Shown here piece by piece: positions 7,711 through 15,933 of a stretch of 64,000 nucleotides of DNA (positions within the stretch are counted from its first letter, which is position 1; each line of letters opens with the position of its first letter). This stretch comes from Anaerolineae bacterium (lineage in GTDB: Bacteria; Chloroflexota; Anaerolineae; JAFGEY01), in assembly GCA_016929775.1 (NCBI GenBank), contig JAFGIE010000045.1:1-64000 (forward strand). Direction: 5' to 3'. The notes under the pieces were generated by a model that saw only the letters and a program-made list of their open reading frames with translations, was not told where the DNA came from and made no database searches. Position numbers and translations under genes: made by a program.

Positions 7711-8816
7711 GGTCTGACGCCCTCGATCACGTACGCGCTCAACTCGCCCACGCTGAGCCCCCGCAGCCCCAGTCGGTCCAGCGTCCGCCCGGTGCGCCAA
7801 TAGTCGGTCTGGTGCACGATGCACGCCAGGCGGACGATCGACTCGATCGCGCGCGTCTGGACGCCGTACTGGTCACCCAGGGCGGCGATCGGGACCAGGC
7901 TCATCGGCACATCCTCAAAGATGTAGCGGATCTCCAAGCTGGGCGGGGCCTTGATCCCGTGGTAGCCGGGGTTGTTGTGGATCGCCTCGTTGAGCGTCGA
8001 TCCACGCGCGTCGTACGCCATCTGCAGCCATTCTGTCGCCGTGATCGCCCGGATGCCCAACGCCGCGGCGACGGTCACCCGTTCGCGGTCGAGCGCTTCC
8101 AGCACGCGCGCCACCGACGGCGTTACGCCGTCGATGTAGAACTGGTAGTCGCCGCGCGTCGACTCGATCCGACCGGCGTTGAGCAGGGTCAGCGCGGGGT
8201 GAAAGATGGCGCCCATGTTGTTCAGGCTGGTGTGCAGGACGTCCTCGCCGTCGATGAACTGCGGGTAGGCGGGGCGGAGCGCGTCGAGCACTGCCCTGGT
8301 GCGCGTCGCCGGGAGGGCGGCGAGTGGGACGGCGTCCTTGATCCGGAAGATCTGGGCCTGCGCTGGCCCATCGGAGCGACTGGCGTACACTAGGGTCTCC
8401 GCCTCAGCCAGGGCCACGTCGGCCCGACAGCCTTGCTGCCGCAGCGCGTGCGCGAACTCGATCGCCCCGCCCGTCCGCCCGGGGTTGAGCACCACGATCT
8501 GCCCGTCCTGCAGGTGCGGGGCGGCTGCCTGTGCGATCTCCCGGTGCGCGCAGGCGGGCACCACCACCATCACGATCTGGGCGTCCGCCAGCGCCTCCGC
8601 CATGTCAGAGGTGACGGCGTGCAGGGCGCCAAACCCTTCCGGCCCACCGGGCCACGCGGAGGACAGGTTGACCCCGCCCCGCGCCTGGATCGCCGCGATG
8701 TGGGCATGGGTCCGGTTGTAGAGCGTGACGGGGAAGCCCCCCAATGCCAAGTGCGCCGCCATGGCCTTGCCGCCGTGCCCGGCGCCGATCACCGTATAGT
8801 GCGTGCCGAGTTCCAT
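7707..8816 (-). CDS. NAD/NADP octopine/nopaline-type dehydrogenase family protein
   Basis: A 369-residue dehydrogenase with an N-terminal dinucleotide motif VIGAGHGGKAMAAHLALGG (residues 8-26) and a C-terminal helical domain containing NNMGAIFHPALTLLNAG, typical of the opine dehydrogenase family. These enzymes reductively condense an amino acid with a 2-oxo acid, or act on related N-carboxyalkyl compounds. The ATG at 8816 follows AAAGGAGA; an upstream in-frame start at 8918 lies inside the riboswitch leader. It is the first gene behind a c-di-AMP riboswitch and terminator, and it overlaps the B12 protein gene by 4 nt. c-di-AMP riboswitches usually guard potassium, osmolyte and wall genes, so an opine-like solute is a reasonable guess, not shown by sequence. 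Confidence 0.82.
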   Translation of the reverse strand: MELGTHYTVIGAGHGGKAMAAHLALGGFPVTLYNRTHAHIAAIQARGGVNLSSAWPGGPEGFGALHAVTSDMAEALADAQIVMVVVPACAHREIAQAAAPHLQDGQIVVLNPGRTGGAIEFAHALRQQGCRADVALAEAETLVYASRSDGPAQAQIFRIKDAVPLAALPATRTRAVLDALRPAYPQFIDGEDVLHTSLNNMGAIFHPALTLLNAGRIESTRGDYQFYIDGVTPSVARVLEALDRERVTVAAALGIRAITATEWLQMAYDARGSTLNEAIHNNPGYHGIKAPPSLEIRYIFEDVPMSLVPIAALGDQYGVQTRAIESIVRLACIVHQTDYWRTGRTLDRLGLRGLSVGELSAYVIEGVRP

Positions 8817-8881
8817 GTGCTCTCCTTTGAGAGGCGCGAGACACTCCGGACCGCGCCTTGGGCGATCAGCCTGCGTACATG

Positions 8882-8911
8882 AAAAGCGCCCCAAGCCAAA
8901 GCCTGGAGCGC
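8882..8911 (-). terminator. Rho-independent terminator of the c-di-AMP riboswitch
   Basis: In the minus-strand transcript GCGCTCCAGGC (8911-8901) pairs with GGCTTGGGGCGC (8897-8886) around a TTT loop and is followed by TTTT (8885-8882). It lies between aptamer and start codon, so it is the expression platform; ydaO switches usually act OFF when ligand is bound. Confidence 0.8.
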
Positions 8912-8927
8912 GGGCCACGCGGCGGCT

Positions 8928-9060
8928 CTGCCTCTTTCAATGCCGACGAAGTTAGCTGACGGGTTAGGGCTGAAAGATGCCCTTCTCGCGCGCGAAGCGC
9001 GAGATACACCCCACAGGTGGGTCCTCCGCTCCCCGGCGTGAGCGCCGGGGATTAGGCTAC
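8928..9060 (-). promoter_or_regulatory. Cyclic-di-AMP (ydaO/yuaA) riboswitch
   Basis: The minus strand contains the conserved ydaO aptamer blocks in order: TAATCCCCGGCG, the paired CGCCGGGGAGCGGAGGACCC, TGGGGTGTATC, then CATCTTTCAGCCCTAACCCG, GTCAGCTAACTTCGTCGGC and ATTGAAAGAGGC. The outer GCCT (9057-9054) and AGGC (near 8930) close P1. A GC hairpin with a TTCG-type loop replaces the variable stem near 9000-8985. A strong promoter lies just upstream and a terminator just downstream. It therefore controls the opine-type dehydrogenase/B12 protein/DarA operon. Confidence 0.93.
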
Positions 9061-9078
9061 AGGTTCGATTGTGCTCCC

Positions 9079-9107
9079 ATTCTACGCCCGTTCGCGCCCT
9101 ATGTCAA
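9079..9107 (-). promoter_or_regulatory. Promoter of the c-di-AMP riboswitch operon
   Basis: Minus strand TTGACA (9107-9102), 17-nt spacer, TAGAAT (9084-9079). Predicted transcription start near 9072, immediately before the aptamer. Confidence 0.8.
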
Positions 9108-9226
9108 GCGACCCGGGGCCGCTGCCGGGCAAGCGTAGGCCAGTCGTACGGGAACCGGAGGCTGGATCCCGCTTTCCCGACGACTGGACGTGCGGGAAGG
9201 GCCGACCTTCTGCATTGGGGTTGTCC

Positions 9227-9255
9227 TTGTGCCACCGCGTTCTCGTGCTATAATG
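9227..9255 (+). promoter_or_regulatory. Promoter of the MFS transporter gene
   Basis: TTGTGC (9227-9232), 17-nt spacer, TATAAT (9250-9255) with TGC directly before it (extended -10). The gene starts 28 nt downstream. Confidence 0.65.
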
Positions 9256-9282
9256 TACGGCACCCCCAACTGGAGATGACGA

Positions 9283-10517
9283 TGACCAGACAACGCCCAT
9301 CCGAGCGACCTTCCTTCCTTTCCACCCTCCAGCGCCCGATCGTGGTGCTGCTGCTGCTGCAGCTGATGGCGGGCATGATCCTCTCCCCCAGCCGTACCTT
9401 CTTGCCGGTGTATGTCAAGGAGCTGGGGTACTCGGCGATCCTGATCTCGACCCTGGCGACGATCAGCCAGATTGCCGGCTTGGCGGCTTCCTTGGCGGGC
9501 GGCACGTTGAGCGATACGCTGGGCCGCAAGGGAACGCTCCTGCTGGGCAACGTGGGGTACCTGCTGACCAGCCTGATCTTTTTCACGCCCTCGATCGGCG
9601 CGATCGGCGTGCTGTGGGCGATCGGTGGGTTCGCGATGGGGCTGCACACGCTGGGCGGCGAGAGCTATCTGATGGATACCGCCCACCCGAACTACCTGGG
9701 CGTGCTGGCGGCGCTCTACAACTGGGGCTACACCTTGGGCGGCGCGCTGAGTAGCCCAGTGGCTGGCTTTGTACTCGACCGCTGGTCATACGACGTCTTT
9801 GGCGCCGTCCTGCTCACCTTTGCGCTGGGGACGGTCCTCGCCAACGCGTTTGCCCTGCCCCGATCGCCGGTGGAGGGACGGGCCCGGTCTGTCGCGCGCC
9901 AGAGATGGTTCGGTTACCGCGAGATCGCCACGCGCCCTCCGGTGTGGATGCTCTCGGTGCTGCGCTTTCTGCCTACCTTTTACTATGGCATGAGCAACAT
10001 CCTGATCCCGCTGCTGCTCTACGCCGCCGGCGCGAGCAAGATGGTGATCGCCCTGTATGCCACCGTCGGGCAGGTCGCTGCCTCCTTGGCCCAGGTCGTG
10101 GTCGGGCGGCAAGCCGACCGCTATGGTCCCAAGTGGCCGACCGTCGTGACCTTTGGTGCGCTGGTCGTCGGCATTGTCGGCGTCGGGGCCCTGACCAGTT
10201 CGCTGTGGGGCGTGTTTGCCTTTGGCGCACTGGGCCTCGCCGCAGCCTGGTCGTTGTCGACGCTGCTGCCCAGCCTGGTCGCAGAGGTGACAGCGCCCGA
10301 GGAGCGAGGGCGTGTGCTGGGATGGATCCACCTGTGGTGGAACCTGGCGATGAGCATGGGCGCGATGGCAGGCGGGGCGATGTACGAGGTCGCAGTGGCG
10401 CTGCCCTTTGGCATCTCGGCTGTACTGAACGTGATCGCGATCGCGCTGGTCTTTGTCTTTCACCGCATGATGCGAGCGTCGCAAGTGGCCTCGAACGCCG
10501 GCTTGAGCGATCGGTGA
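9283..10517 (+). CDS. Major facilitator superfamily transporter
   Basis: A 411-residue integral membrane protein with about twelve hydrophobic segments. The first loop holds the MFS signature around GGTLSDTLGRKGTLLLG (between TM2 and TM3), and a weaker repeat, VVGRQADRYGPKW, sits at the equivalent place in the second half. This fits drug/proton antiporters or sugar permeases; the substrate is not evident. Of the two close ATGs (9277, 9283) the second has GGAG at 6 nt and is preferred; the long upstream extension of the frame is before the promoter. It is divergent from the riboswitch operon and transcribed alone. Confidence 0.85.
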
Positions 10518-10518
10518 C

Positions 10519-10547
10519 TTGACAGGCGCCCTGGTCCCGGGTATACT
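10519..10547 (+). promoter_or_regulatory. Promoter of the trpS T-box leader
   Basis: TTGACA (10519-10524), 17-nt spacer, TATACT (10542-10547). It is one of the closest matches to consensus in the window and starts a leader of about 495 nt. Confidence 0.8.
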
Positions 10548-10559
10548 GATCCTAACGAA

Positions 10560-10836
10560 TATCGTTCAAGGCGCTGAACCGGAAGAGTAGCGCCTGCGCG
10601 CGCGTCAGAGAGGCGGGCCTGGGGTGTGAGCTCGCTCGCAAGCGGCAGGCGTGAATGGGCCGGGAAGCCGCTCACCCGAACCTTCGTGCGGTAGGGTGAG
10701 CCGGAGAAGCCACCGTTACCAGGGCTCAAGGTATCAACCGCAGGTTGGCATGGGCCTGCCTGAGGAGCGTACCTGTCGAGAGGGGCTCGCCCGTTCCCTG
10801 GGGCAGGCCCAAGTGAGGTGGCACCGCGGGACGCGC
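10560..10836 (+). promoter_or_regulatory. T-box riboswitch, Trp specifier (UGG)
   Basis: A long leader before trpS with the T-box landmarks: GGAAGAGTAG near 10580, the AGAGAGGCGGG start of stem I, a specifier loop GTGAA-TGG-G with UGG (Trp) at 10656-10658, and the T-box AGGTGGCACCGCGG at 10816-10829. Uncharged tRNA-Trp should pair with UGG and with the T-box bulge, favouring an antiterminator over the terminator at 10839-10878. The specifier agrees with the downstream gene. Confidence 0.9.
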
Positions 10837-10838
10837 AG

Positions 10839-10878
10839 CGCGCTTCTCGTCCTCAACCGAGGAGGAGAAGCGCGTTTT
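10839..10878 (+). terminator. T-box leader terminator
   Basis: CGCGCTTCTC (10839-10848) pairs perfectly with GAGAAGCGCG (10865-10874), with further pairs inside, followed by TTTT (10875-10878). It sits ten bases after the T-box sequence, as expected for the switchable terminator. Confidence 0.88.
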
Positions 10879-11049
10879 CTGTACCCGGAAGGCGAGGGGG
10901 AGCCGCTGCGAGCGCGGTTCGGTCCACGCGCCGGGGTTCCCGGCGACCGAGCGTCCTGCGCGCTCCTTGCCCGTCGTCCACCCGGCATCGTAGGCTGCGC
11001 GGCGGCGTGGGCGTCCACGACCCGCTGTGATCGACAAAGGAGGCGACAC

Positions 11050-12072
11050 ATGACAGCCAAGACCGACCGTCGGTTGCGTGTCTTCTCGGGCATCCAGCCC
11101 TCCGGCACGCTGCACATCGGCAACTACCTGGGCGCGATCCGCCAGTGGGTCGCCGGGCAGGCGGCGTGCGAGAACTATTTCTGCATCGTCGACATGCACG
11201 CGATCACCGTGCCGCAGGACCCGGCAGTGCTGCGGCGCAAGACGCGTGAGGTGGCAGCACTCTACCTGGCGTGCGGGGTCGACCCGCTCAAGAGCACGAT
11301 CTTTGTGCAGAGCCACGTCCGCGCGCATGCCGAGTGCTGCTGGATCCTCAACTGCGTCACGCCTGTTGGTTGGCTGGAGCGCATGACCCAGTACAAGGCC
11401 AAATCGCAGGAGCAGGAGAGCGTGGGGGCGGGTTTGCTCGACTATCCTGTGCTCCAGGCGGCGGATATTCTGCTCTACGATACCGACCAGGTCCCTGTCG
11501 GCGAGGACCAAAAGCAGCACGTCGAGCTGGCGCGCGACATCGCGCAGCGCTTCAACCGCATCTACGGCGAGACCTTTGTCGTGCCCGAGCCCGTGCTGCC
11601 CAAGAGCGGGGCGCGCATCCGCGCGCTCAACGACCCGGAGCACAAGATGGCCAAAAGTCAGGCCCACCTCCCTGGACACGCCGTGTGCTTGGTCGACGAA
11701 CCGGAGGCGATCCGGCAGACGGTCCGCCGCGCCGTCACCGACACGGGGCGCGAGATCGTCTACAGCGATGCGCCCGAGAAGGCGGGGGTCAACAACCTGC
11801 TCGAGATCTTTGAGCTGTTCACGGGACAGGAACGACCCGCGATCGAGGCCCACTTTGCGGGCCACGGCTATGCGGCGCTCAAGCGCGAGGTTGCCGAGGC
11901 GATCATCGAGGGCCTGCGGCCGATCCGCGAGCGCTACCACGAGCTGATCGGCGACCGGGCGGAGCTCGACCGGCTGCTCGCGCTTGGGGCGGCGCGCGCA
12001 CGCGCCGTCGCGGAGCCCAAGGTCGAGGAGGTCAAGTACAAGGTCGGCTTTCTGCCTGGTGGGGAGGGCTGA
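11050..12072 (+). CDS. trpS: Tryptophan--tRNA ligase
   Basis: Class I aminoacyl-tRNA synthetase that charges tRNA-Trp. The 340-residue length is normal for bacterial TrpRS. The HIGH-type motif appears as TLHIGNYLG (residues 20-28) after GIQPSG, and the KMSKS motif as HKMAKSQ near residue 200; Ala for Ser within this motif is tolerated in this family. The ATG at 11050 has AGGAGG at good spacing and lies about 170 nt after the T-box terminator. Expression should rise on Trp starvation through the T-box. Confidence 0.95.
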   Translation: MTAKTDRRLRVFSGIQPSGTLHIGNYLGAIRQWVAGQAACENYFCIVDMHAITVPQDPAVLRRKTREVAALYLACGVDPLKSTIFVQSHVRAHAECCWILNCVTPVGWLERMTQYKAKSQEQESVGAGLLDYPVLQAADILLYDTDQVPVGEDQKQHVELARDIAQRFNRIYGETFVVPEPVLPKSGARIRALNDPEHKMAKSQAHLPGHAVCLVDEPEAIRQTVRRAVTDTGREIVYSDAPEKAGVNNLLEIFELFTGQERPAIEAHFAGHGYAALKREVAEAIIEGLRPIRERYHELIGDRAELDRLLALGAARARAVAEPKVEEVKYKVGFLPGGEG

Positions 12073-12079
12073 CGGGGGG

Positions 12080-12107
12080 CTGCCCGGACGGGCCCGGTCC
12101 CGGGCAG
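12080..12107 (+). terminator. Hairpin after trpS, no T-tract
   Basis: CTGCCCGG (12080-12087) pairs with CCGGGCAG (12100-12107), eight nt after the trpS stop. No uridine tract follows, so its role in termination is uncertain. Confidence 0.35.
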
Positions 12108-12140
12108 ATCGGGCGAGGCGGCACGACGTCACCTTGCCGA

Positions 12141-12170
12141 TTACGATCCGGCGCCGAATCGTGGTATAAT
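12141..12170 (+). promoter_or_regulatory. Promoter of the Cys/Met PLP enzyme gene
   Basis: TTACGA (12141-12146), 18-nt spacer, TATAAT (12165-12170) preceded by TGG (extended -10). The gene starts 59 nt downstream. Confidence 0.6.
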
Positions 12171-12228
12171 GCGCCCATTGCCCGGCTCCCGCCAGCGCGG
12201 CTGTGCGGGACCGGCAGGCGGAGAGCCT

Positions 12229-13443
12229 ATGCCAAACCAGACCCATGACCAGCACTTTGATACGCGCGCCGTCCACGCTGGCGAACGCGCGCCGCGTCCC
12301 GACTTTACCCCCGTGGTCACGCCGGTCTATCCCTCGATCGGCTATCTCTACGACGACACGGGTGACCTGGACGCCATCTTTGCGGGGACGCGCCAGGGAT
12401 ATGTCTACACCCGCTACGGGAACCCGACCGTGACCGCCTTTGAGGCGGCGGTCGCAGACCTGGAGGAGGGTGAAGCGGCGTTGGCGTTTGGATCGGGCAT
12501 GGCGGCGATCCACGCCGCGCTACTCGCGCTGGGCCTGCGCGCCGGGACATCGGCGGTAGTGGCGCAGGACGTGTACGGCGCCACCTATGCCCTCTTCCGC
12601 GACCTGTTGGCCTCGCAAGGCGTCGACGTGCATTGGGTCGATGCCGCGGACCTGGCTGCGGTCGACGCCCTGTGCGCCGCCGTCGCGCCTCGTGTGCTCT
12701 TTGTAGAGACGGTCTCCAACCCGCTGCTCAAGGTGGCGGACATCCCGTCCTTGGCGCAGGCGGCGCACGCCCACGGCGTCTCGCTGGTGGTGGACAATAC
12801 CTTTGCCACCCCCTACCTCTGCCGCCCGCTCTCGATGGGCGCGGACGTCGTGGTCCACAGCGCCACCAAGTACATCGGCGGGCACGGGGATGCGCTGGGC
12901 GGGATCGTGGTCACCTCGGCGGCGCACAGGGACCGGGTCTACGAGGTGCTCAAGCTCACGGGCGCCAACCTCGGCCCGCAGGAGGCATGGCTGCTGATGC
13001 GCGGGCTCAAGACCCTCCCGCTGCGCATGGCGCGCCACTGCGACAATGCGCTCCAGGTCGCCGATGGTCTGGCGCGCATGGGCGGCGTGTCGCGCGTCTA
13101 CTACCCTGGGCGGCACGATCACCCCGGGCATCGCCTGGCGACGCGCCTGTTCGCCGGTCGCGGCTACGGCGGCATGGTGGCGTTTGAGCTGCGCAACGCC
13201 GACCAGGCCCGCGTCTTCCGGTTCTTCGAGGCGCTCGCGCTCTGCCTGCCCGCCACCACGCTCGGCGATGTCTACACGCTGGTCCTCTACCCGGCGCACT
13301 CGTCGCACCGCGCGCTCAGCGTGGAGGCGCGCGCCCAGCTCGGCATCGGTCCGGGGTTGGTGCGCATGTCGGTCGGCATCGAGGCTGCTGCGGACATCTT
13401 GGCGGACGTCGCGCAGGCGCTCGCGCAGATCCAGTACGATTGA
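12229..13443 (+). CDS. Cys/Met metabolism PLP-dependent enzyme (cystathionine gamma-synthase/lyase-like)
   Basis: A 404-residue member of the trans-sulfuration enzyme family. The N-terminus HFDTRAVHAGE, the GSGMAAIHAAL segment and the PLP lysine context HSATKYIGGHGDALGG (about residues 206-221) are diagnostic. Members act as cystathionine gamma-synthase, cystathionine gamma- or beta-lyase, methionine gamma-lyase or O-acetylhomoserine sulfhydrylase, and motifs alone do not separate them here. The ATG at 12229 sits behind GGCGGAGAG; the frame extends upstream only into the promoter region. It is single, with its own promoter, and no methionine biosynthesis genes adjoin it. Confidence 0.88.
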   Translation: MPNQTHDQHFDTRAVHAGERAPRPDFTPVVTPVYPSIGYLYDDTGDLDAIFAGTRQGYVYTRYGNPTVTAFEAAVADLEEGEAALAFGSGMAAIHAALLALGLRAGTSAVVAQDVYGATYALFRDLLASQGVDVHWVDAADLAAVDALCAAVAPRVLFVETVSNPLLKVADIPSLAQAAHAHGVSLVVDNTFATPYLCRPLSMGADVVVHSATKYIGGHGDALGGIVVTSAAHRDRVYEVLKLTGANLGPQEAWLLMRGLKTLPLRMARHCDNALQVADGLARMGGVSRVYYPGRHDHPGHRLATRLFAGRGYGGMVAFELRNADQARVFRFFEALALCLPATTLGDVYTLVLYPAHSSHRALSVEARAQLGIGPGLVRMSVGIEAAADILADVAQALAQIQYD

Positions 13444-13585
13444 CGCAGGGGGCGCGTGGCTCTCCGGTGCGCGATGTCACCGCGCTGGGCGCCTCCCGTC
13501 AGCCTGCTGTCAGGAAATGGGCCGAGGCGTGTGATACCATGACGGCATCGTGGGACACGTATCGACGCACAGAGAGGAGAAAACG

Positions 13586-14623
13586 ATGGCTACGAGACAG
13601 TATCAGGAGGTGACGGTTCCCTACGCCTCGCCGCGCGCGCTAAACCAGGTGCAGTCGGTGATGCGGCTGTTGATCTGGGTCGCGACCTTTGTCGTGGTCG
13701 CGATCATCCTCGGCGCCGTGGGCTTGGGGATCATGTTCGTCGGCAACGCGATCACGGGCGGAAGTGGCGGGAGCGTCTGTCTCGCGCCATTTGGCATCGC
13801 GGCGCTGATCCTCGATGTGATGGTGTCGAGCATGATCAGCCGCTGCTTCTACATCATCCCCGAGTACGAGCGCGTGGTCGTCCTCAAGTTGGGCGAGTTC
13901 GTCGGCGTGCGTGGCCCGGGCCGATTCTGGGTGGTTCCTTATCCGCCCTACTACCAGTCGGCGGCGATGACGTTGGACATCCGCCTGCAAACGCAGATCA
14001 TCAAGGCGGCGCAGACGCTGACCAAGGACAACGTCCCCGTCGGGTGCGAGGCGGTCCTCTTTTGGCGCGTCGAGGACCCGCGCACGGCTGCGCTCCAGGT
14101 CAAGAACCACGCCGAGGCGGTCTATCTCGCCGCCAATAGCGCGCTCAAGGACACGATCGGCACCTTGGAGCTGTCGGAACTGCTCAGCCAACGTGACCTG
14201 GTGGCGCAGAATCTCAAGCAGATCATCGACCAGGCGGCGTCCAAGTTTGGCGTCGACGTCTCGTCGGTCGAGATCACGGATGTGCATGTCCCCACCGATC
14301 TGATCCAGGAGCTGAGCGTGCGCGCCCAGTCCGAACGCGCTGCCGCCGCCAAGATCACCGAGGCCCAGGCAGAGCTCGAGGTCGCACGCCTCTTCCAGGC
14401 TGCGGCGAACTCGATGGACGATGTGGGAATGGAGATCTATCGCCTCAACGTGCTCGAGCGTATCGGGCGCGAGGAGGGCAGCCAGATCGTGGTCTATGGC
14501 CTGGGCCATGCCTCGTCCTCGATGGGCGACCAGATCGCGGCGGCTGCTGCCGGGGCCCGTGCGGCGCGGGACTGCCCGCCAAAAGCGTCGTCGGCGCCGA
14601 AAGGCGAGGCGCCGGTGGAGTAG
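13586..14623 (+). CDS. SPFH/band 7 family protein (slipin/stomatin-like)
   Basis: A 345-residue membrane protein. Two hydrophobic segments (about residues 25-50 and 58-85) precede a band 7 domain (about 95-270) with IIPEYERVVVLKLGEFVGVRGPG, here cited in part, and the typical RLQTQIIKAAQTLTKDNVPV-like strand followed by a coiled-coil rich in Ala and Glu (AAAKITEAQAELEVARL). Such proteins scaffold membrane microdomains or control membrane proteases. The usual partner nfeD is not adjacent. The ATG at 13586 follows AGAGGAGAA. A weak extended -10 (TGA-TACCAT, 13532-13540) lies upstream. Confidence 0.85.
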   Translation: MATRQYQEVTVPYASPRALNQVQSVMRLLIWVATFVVVAIILGAVGLGIMFVGNAITGGSGGSVCLAPFGIAALILDVMVSSMISRCFYIIPEYERVVVLKLGEFVGVRGPGRFWVVPYPPYYQSAAMTLDIRLQTQIIKAAQTLTKDNVPVGCEAVLFWRVEDPRTAALQVKNHAEAVYLAANSALKDTIGTLELSELLSQRDLVAQNLKQIIDQAASKFGVDVSSVEITDVHVPTDLIQELSVRAQSERAAAAKITEAQAELEVARLFQAAANSMDDVGMEIYRLNVLERIGREEGSQIVVYGLGHASSSMGDQIAAAAAGARAARDCPPKASSAPKGEAPVE

Positions 14624-14652
14624 CGCCCCGCACACCCCGAGCCTGCGCTCCC

Positions 14653-14689
14653 CACTGCCCCCCTCGTGGCACACACGACGGGGGCAGTG
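14653..14689 (+). terminator. Strong hairpin after the slipin gene
   Basis: CACTGCCCCC (14653-14662) pairs with GGGGGCAGTG (14680-14689), and TCGT with ACGA inside it. It has no T-tract. It lies between two co-directional genes with separate promoters, so it may terminate the slipin transcript. Confidence 0.5.
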
Positions 14690-14708
14690 TGCGTGTAGTG
14701 CATGGTAC

Positions 14709-14736
14709 TTTACAAGCCCCAGAATCATGCTATAAT
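14709..14736 (+). promoter_or_regulatory. Promoter of rnd, implying a leaderless mRNA
   Basis: TTTACA (14709-14714), 16-nt spacer, TATAAT (14731-14736) preceded by TGC. The ATG of rnd at 14744 begins 8 nt after the -10 box, about where transcription should start. Confidence 0.65.
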
Positions 14737-14743
14737 CCCCGCT

Positions 14744-15910
14744 ATGAGAAGACACACAGCCACACAAAACCCACCCCTGTTGGTCAATACGCCGGAAGCG
14801 CTGGACGAGATGCGCTACCGGCTGCAGGCGGCGCCCGCGATCGCGGTTGATACCGAGTCGAACAGCCTGTATGCCTACAGCGAGCGGGTGTGCCTGATCC
14901 AGTTCTCTGTTCCCGGGGAGGACTATTTGGTGGACCCGCTGGCGCTGGATGGCCTCGCGTGCCTGGCGTCGGTCTTTGCCGCGAGTGAGGTCCAGAAGGT
15001 TTTTCACGCCGCCGAGTACGATGTGATGGTCCTCAGGCGCGACTATGGCTACCGGTTCTCAAACCTGTTTGATACAATGATCGCCAGCCGGATCGTGGGT
15101 TGGCCCCGTTTTGGCCTCGCCTCGCTGCTCGAAGAGCAGTTCGGCGTGCAGACCGACAAGCGGATGCAGCGCACCAACTGGGGCAGGCGCCCCCTCACAG
15201 AGGAACAGATCGAGTACGCGCGGCTCGACACCCACTTTCTCCTTGCCCTGCGCGACAAGCTGGCGGCAGAGCTGCAGGCCCAGGGGCGCGAGCGGGAGGC
15301 GCGCGCCGCCTTTGCACGCGTCGCCCGCAGCCGGTGGACGGAGCGGACGTTCGACCCCCATGGCTTTTGGCGGATCAAGGGCGCCCGTGACCTCGACGAC
15401 CAAGGCTTGGCGGTCTTGCGCGAGCTGTACATCTACCGCGAGGAGCGCGCGCAAGAGCTGGACCGTCCCCCGTTCAAGGTGTTCAACGACAGCGTGCTGG
15501 TGGCCTTGAGCCAGCAGACGCCGCGCTCCTTTGCCGAGCTGGGACGGGTCTCGGGCGTGCCGCGGCGTCTCCCCTCCCGCCTGCGCCGCAAGCTGCTCGA
15601 CGTGATCGAGCAGGGGCTCGGCGCGCCGGCGCCGCACCGACCGCCCTATCAGGGCCCCGAACGGCCCGACGACGAGGTGTTGGCGCGCTATGAGGCGCTG
15701 CGCGACTGGCGGCGCGAGCGCGCGGAGCAGCGGGGGGTCGAGCTGGACGTGATCCTGTCCAACCGGGCCTTGCACGCGCTGGCGGAAGAGAATCCCACCT
15801 CGCCGGACGCGCTGGCGCAGGTCGGCGAGCTCAATGGCTGGGAGCGCGAGGAGTACGGTCGTGAGATCACTGGGTTGCTGCGTCGGCACGGGCGCATTCG
15901 CGCCCACTGA
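14744..15910 (+). CDS. rnd: Ribonuclease D
   Basis: A 3'-5' exoribonuclease of the DEDDy group that trims stable RNA ends. ExoI AVDTESNSL (Asp/Glu, residues 32-40), ExoII with KVFHAAEYDVMVL, and ExoIII YARLDTHFLLALRD (Tyr and Asp) are all present. One HRDC domain follows (about residues 215-300) and possibly a second degenerate one at the end. The length of 388 residues is typical. The ATG at 14744 lies 8 nt after a TATAAT box, and an earlier start at 14702 would lie before the promoter, so the mRNA is probably leaderless. The yqeY gene follows after 23 nt, so rnd may head the yqeY/pgpH/ybeY/dgkA run. Confidence 0.92.
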   Translation: MRRHTATQNPPLLVNTPEALDEMRYRLQAAPAIAVDTESNSLYAYSERVCLIQFSVPGEDYLVDPLALDGLACLASVFAASEVQKVFHAAEYDVMVLRRDYGYRFSNLFDTMIASRIVGWPRFGLASLLEEQFGVQTDKRMQRTNWGRRPLTEEQIEYARLDTHFLLALRDKLAAELQAQGREREARAAFARVARSRWTERTFDPHGFWRIKGARDLDDQGLAVLRELYIYREERAQELDRPPFKVFNDSVLVALSQQTPRSFAELGRVSGVPRRLPSRLRRKLLDVIEQGLGAPAPHRPPYQGPERPDDEVLARYEALRDWRRERAEQRGVELDVILSNRALHALAEENPTSPDALAQVGELNGWEREEYGREITGLLRRHGRIRAH

Positions 15911-15933
15911 CGCGGCGTCTACGGAGGAGATTG

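Noticed and set aside
8817..8918. N-terminal extension of the opine-type dehydrogenase to 8918
   Set aside because: It overlaps the riboswitch terminator, has no family homology, and a strong ribosome site serves the ATG at 8816.
10651..11049. N-terminal extension of trpS from the ATG-type start at 10651
   Set aside because: This segment is the T-box leader (specifier, T-box and terminator); TrpRS homology begins at 11050 with a good ribosome site.
12073..12228. SAM riboswitch upstream of the Cys/Met PLP enzyme
   Set aside because: The expected conserved SAM-I/II blocks are not visible; only a promoter and a hairpin are seen.
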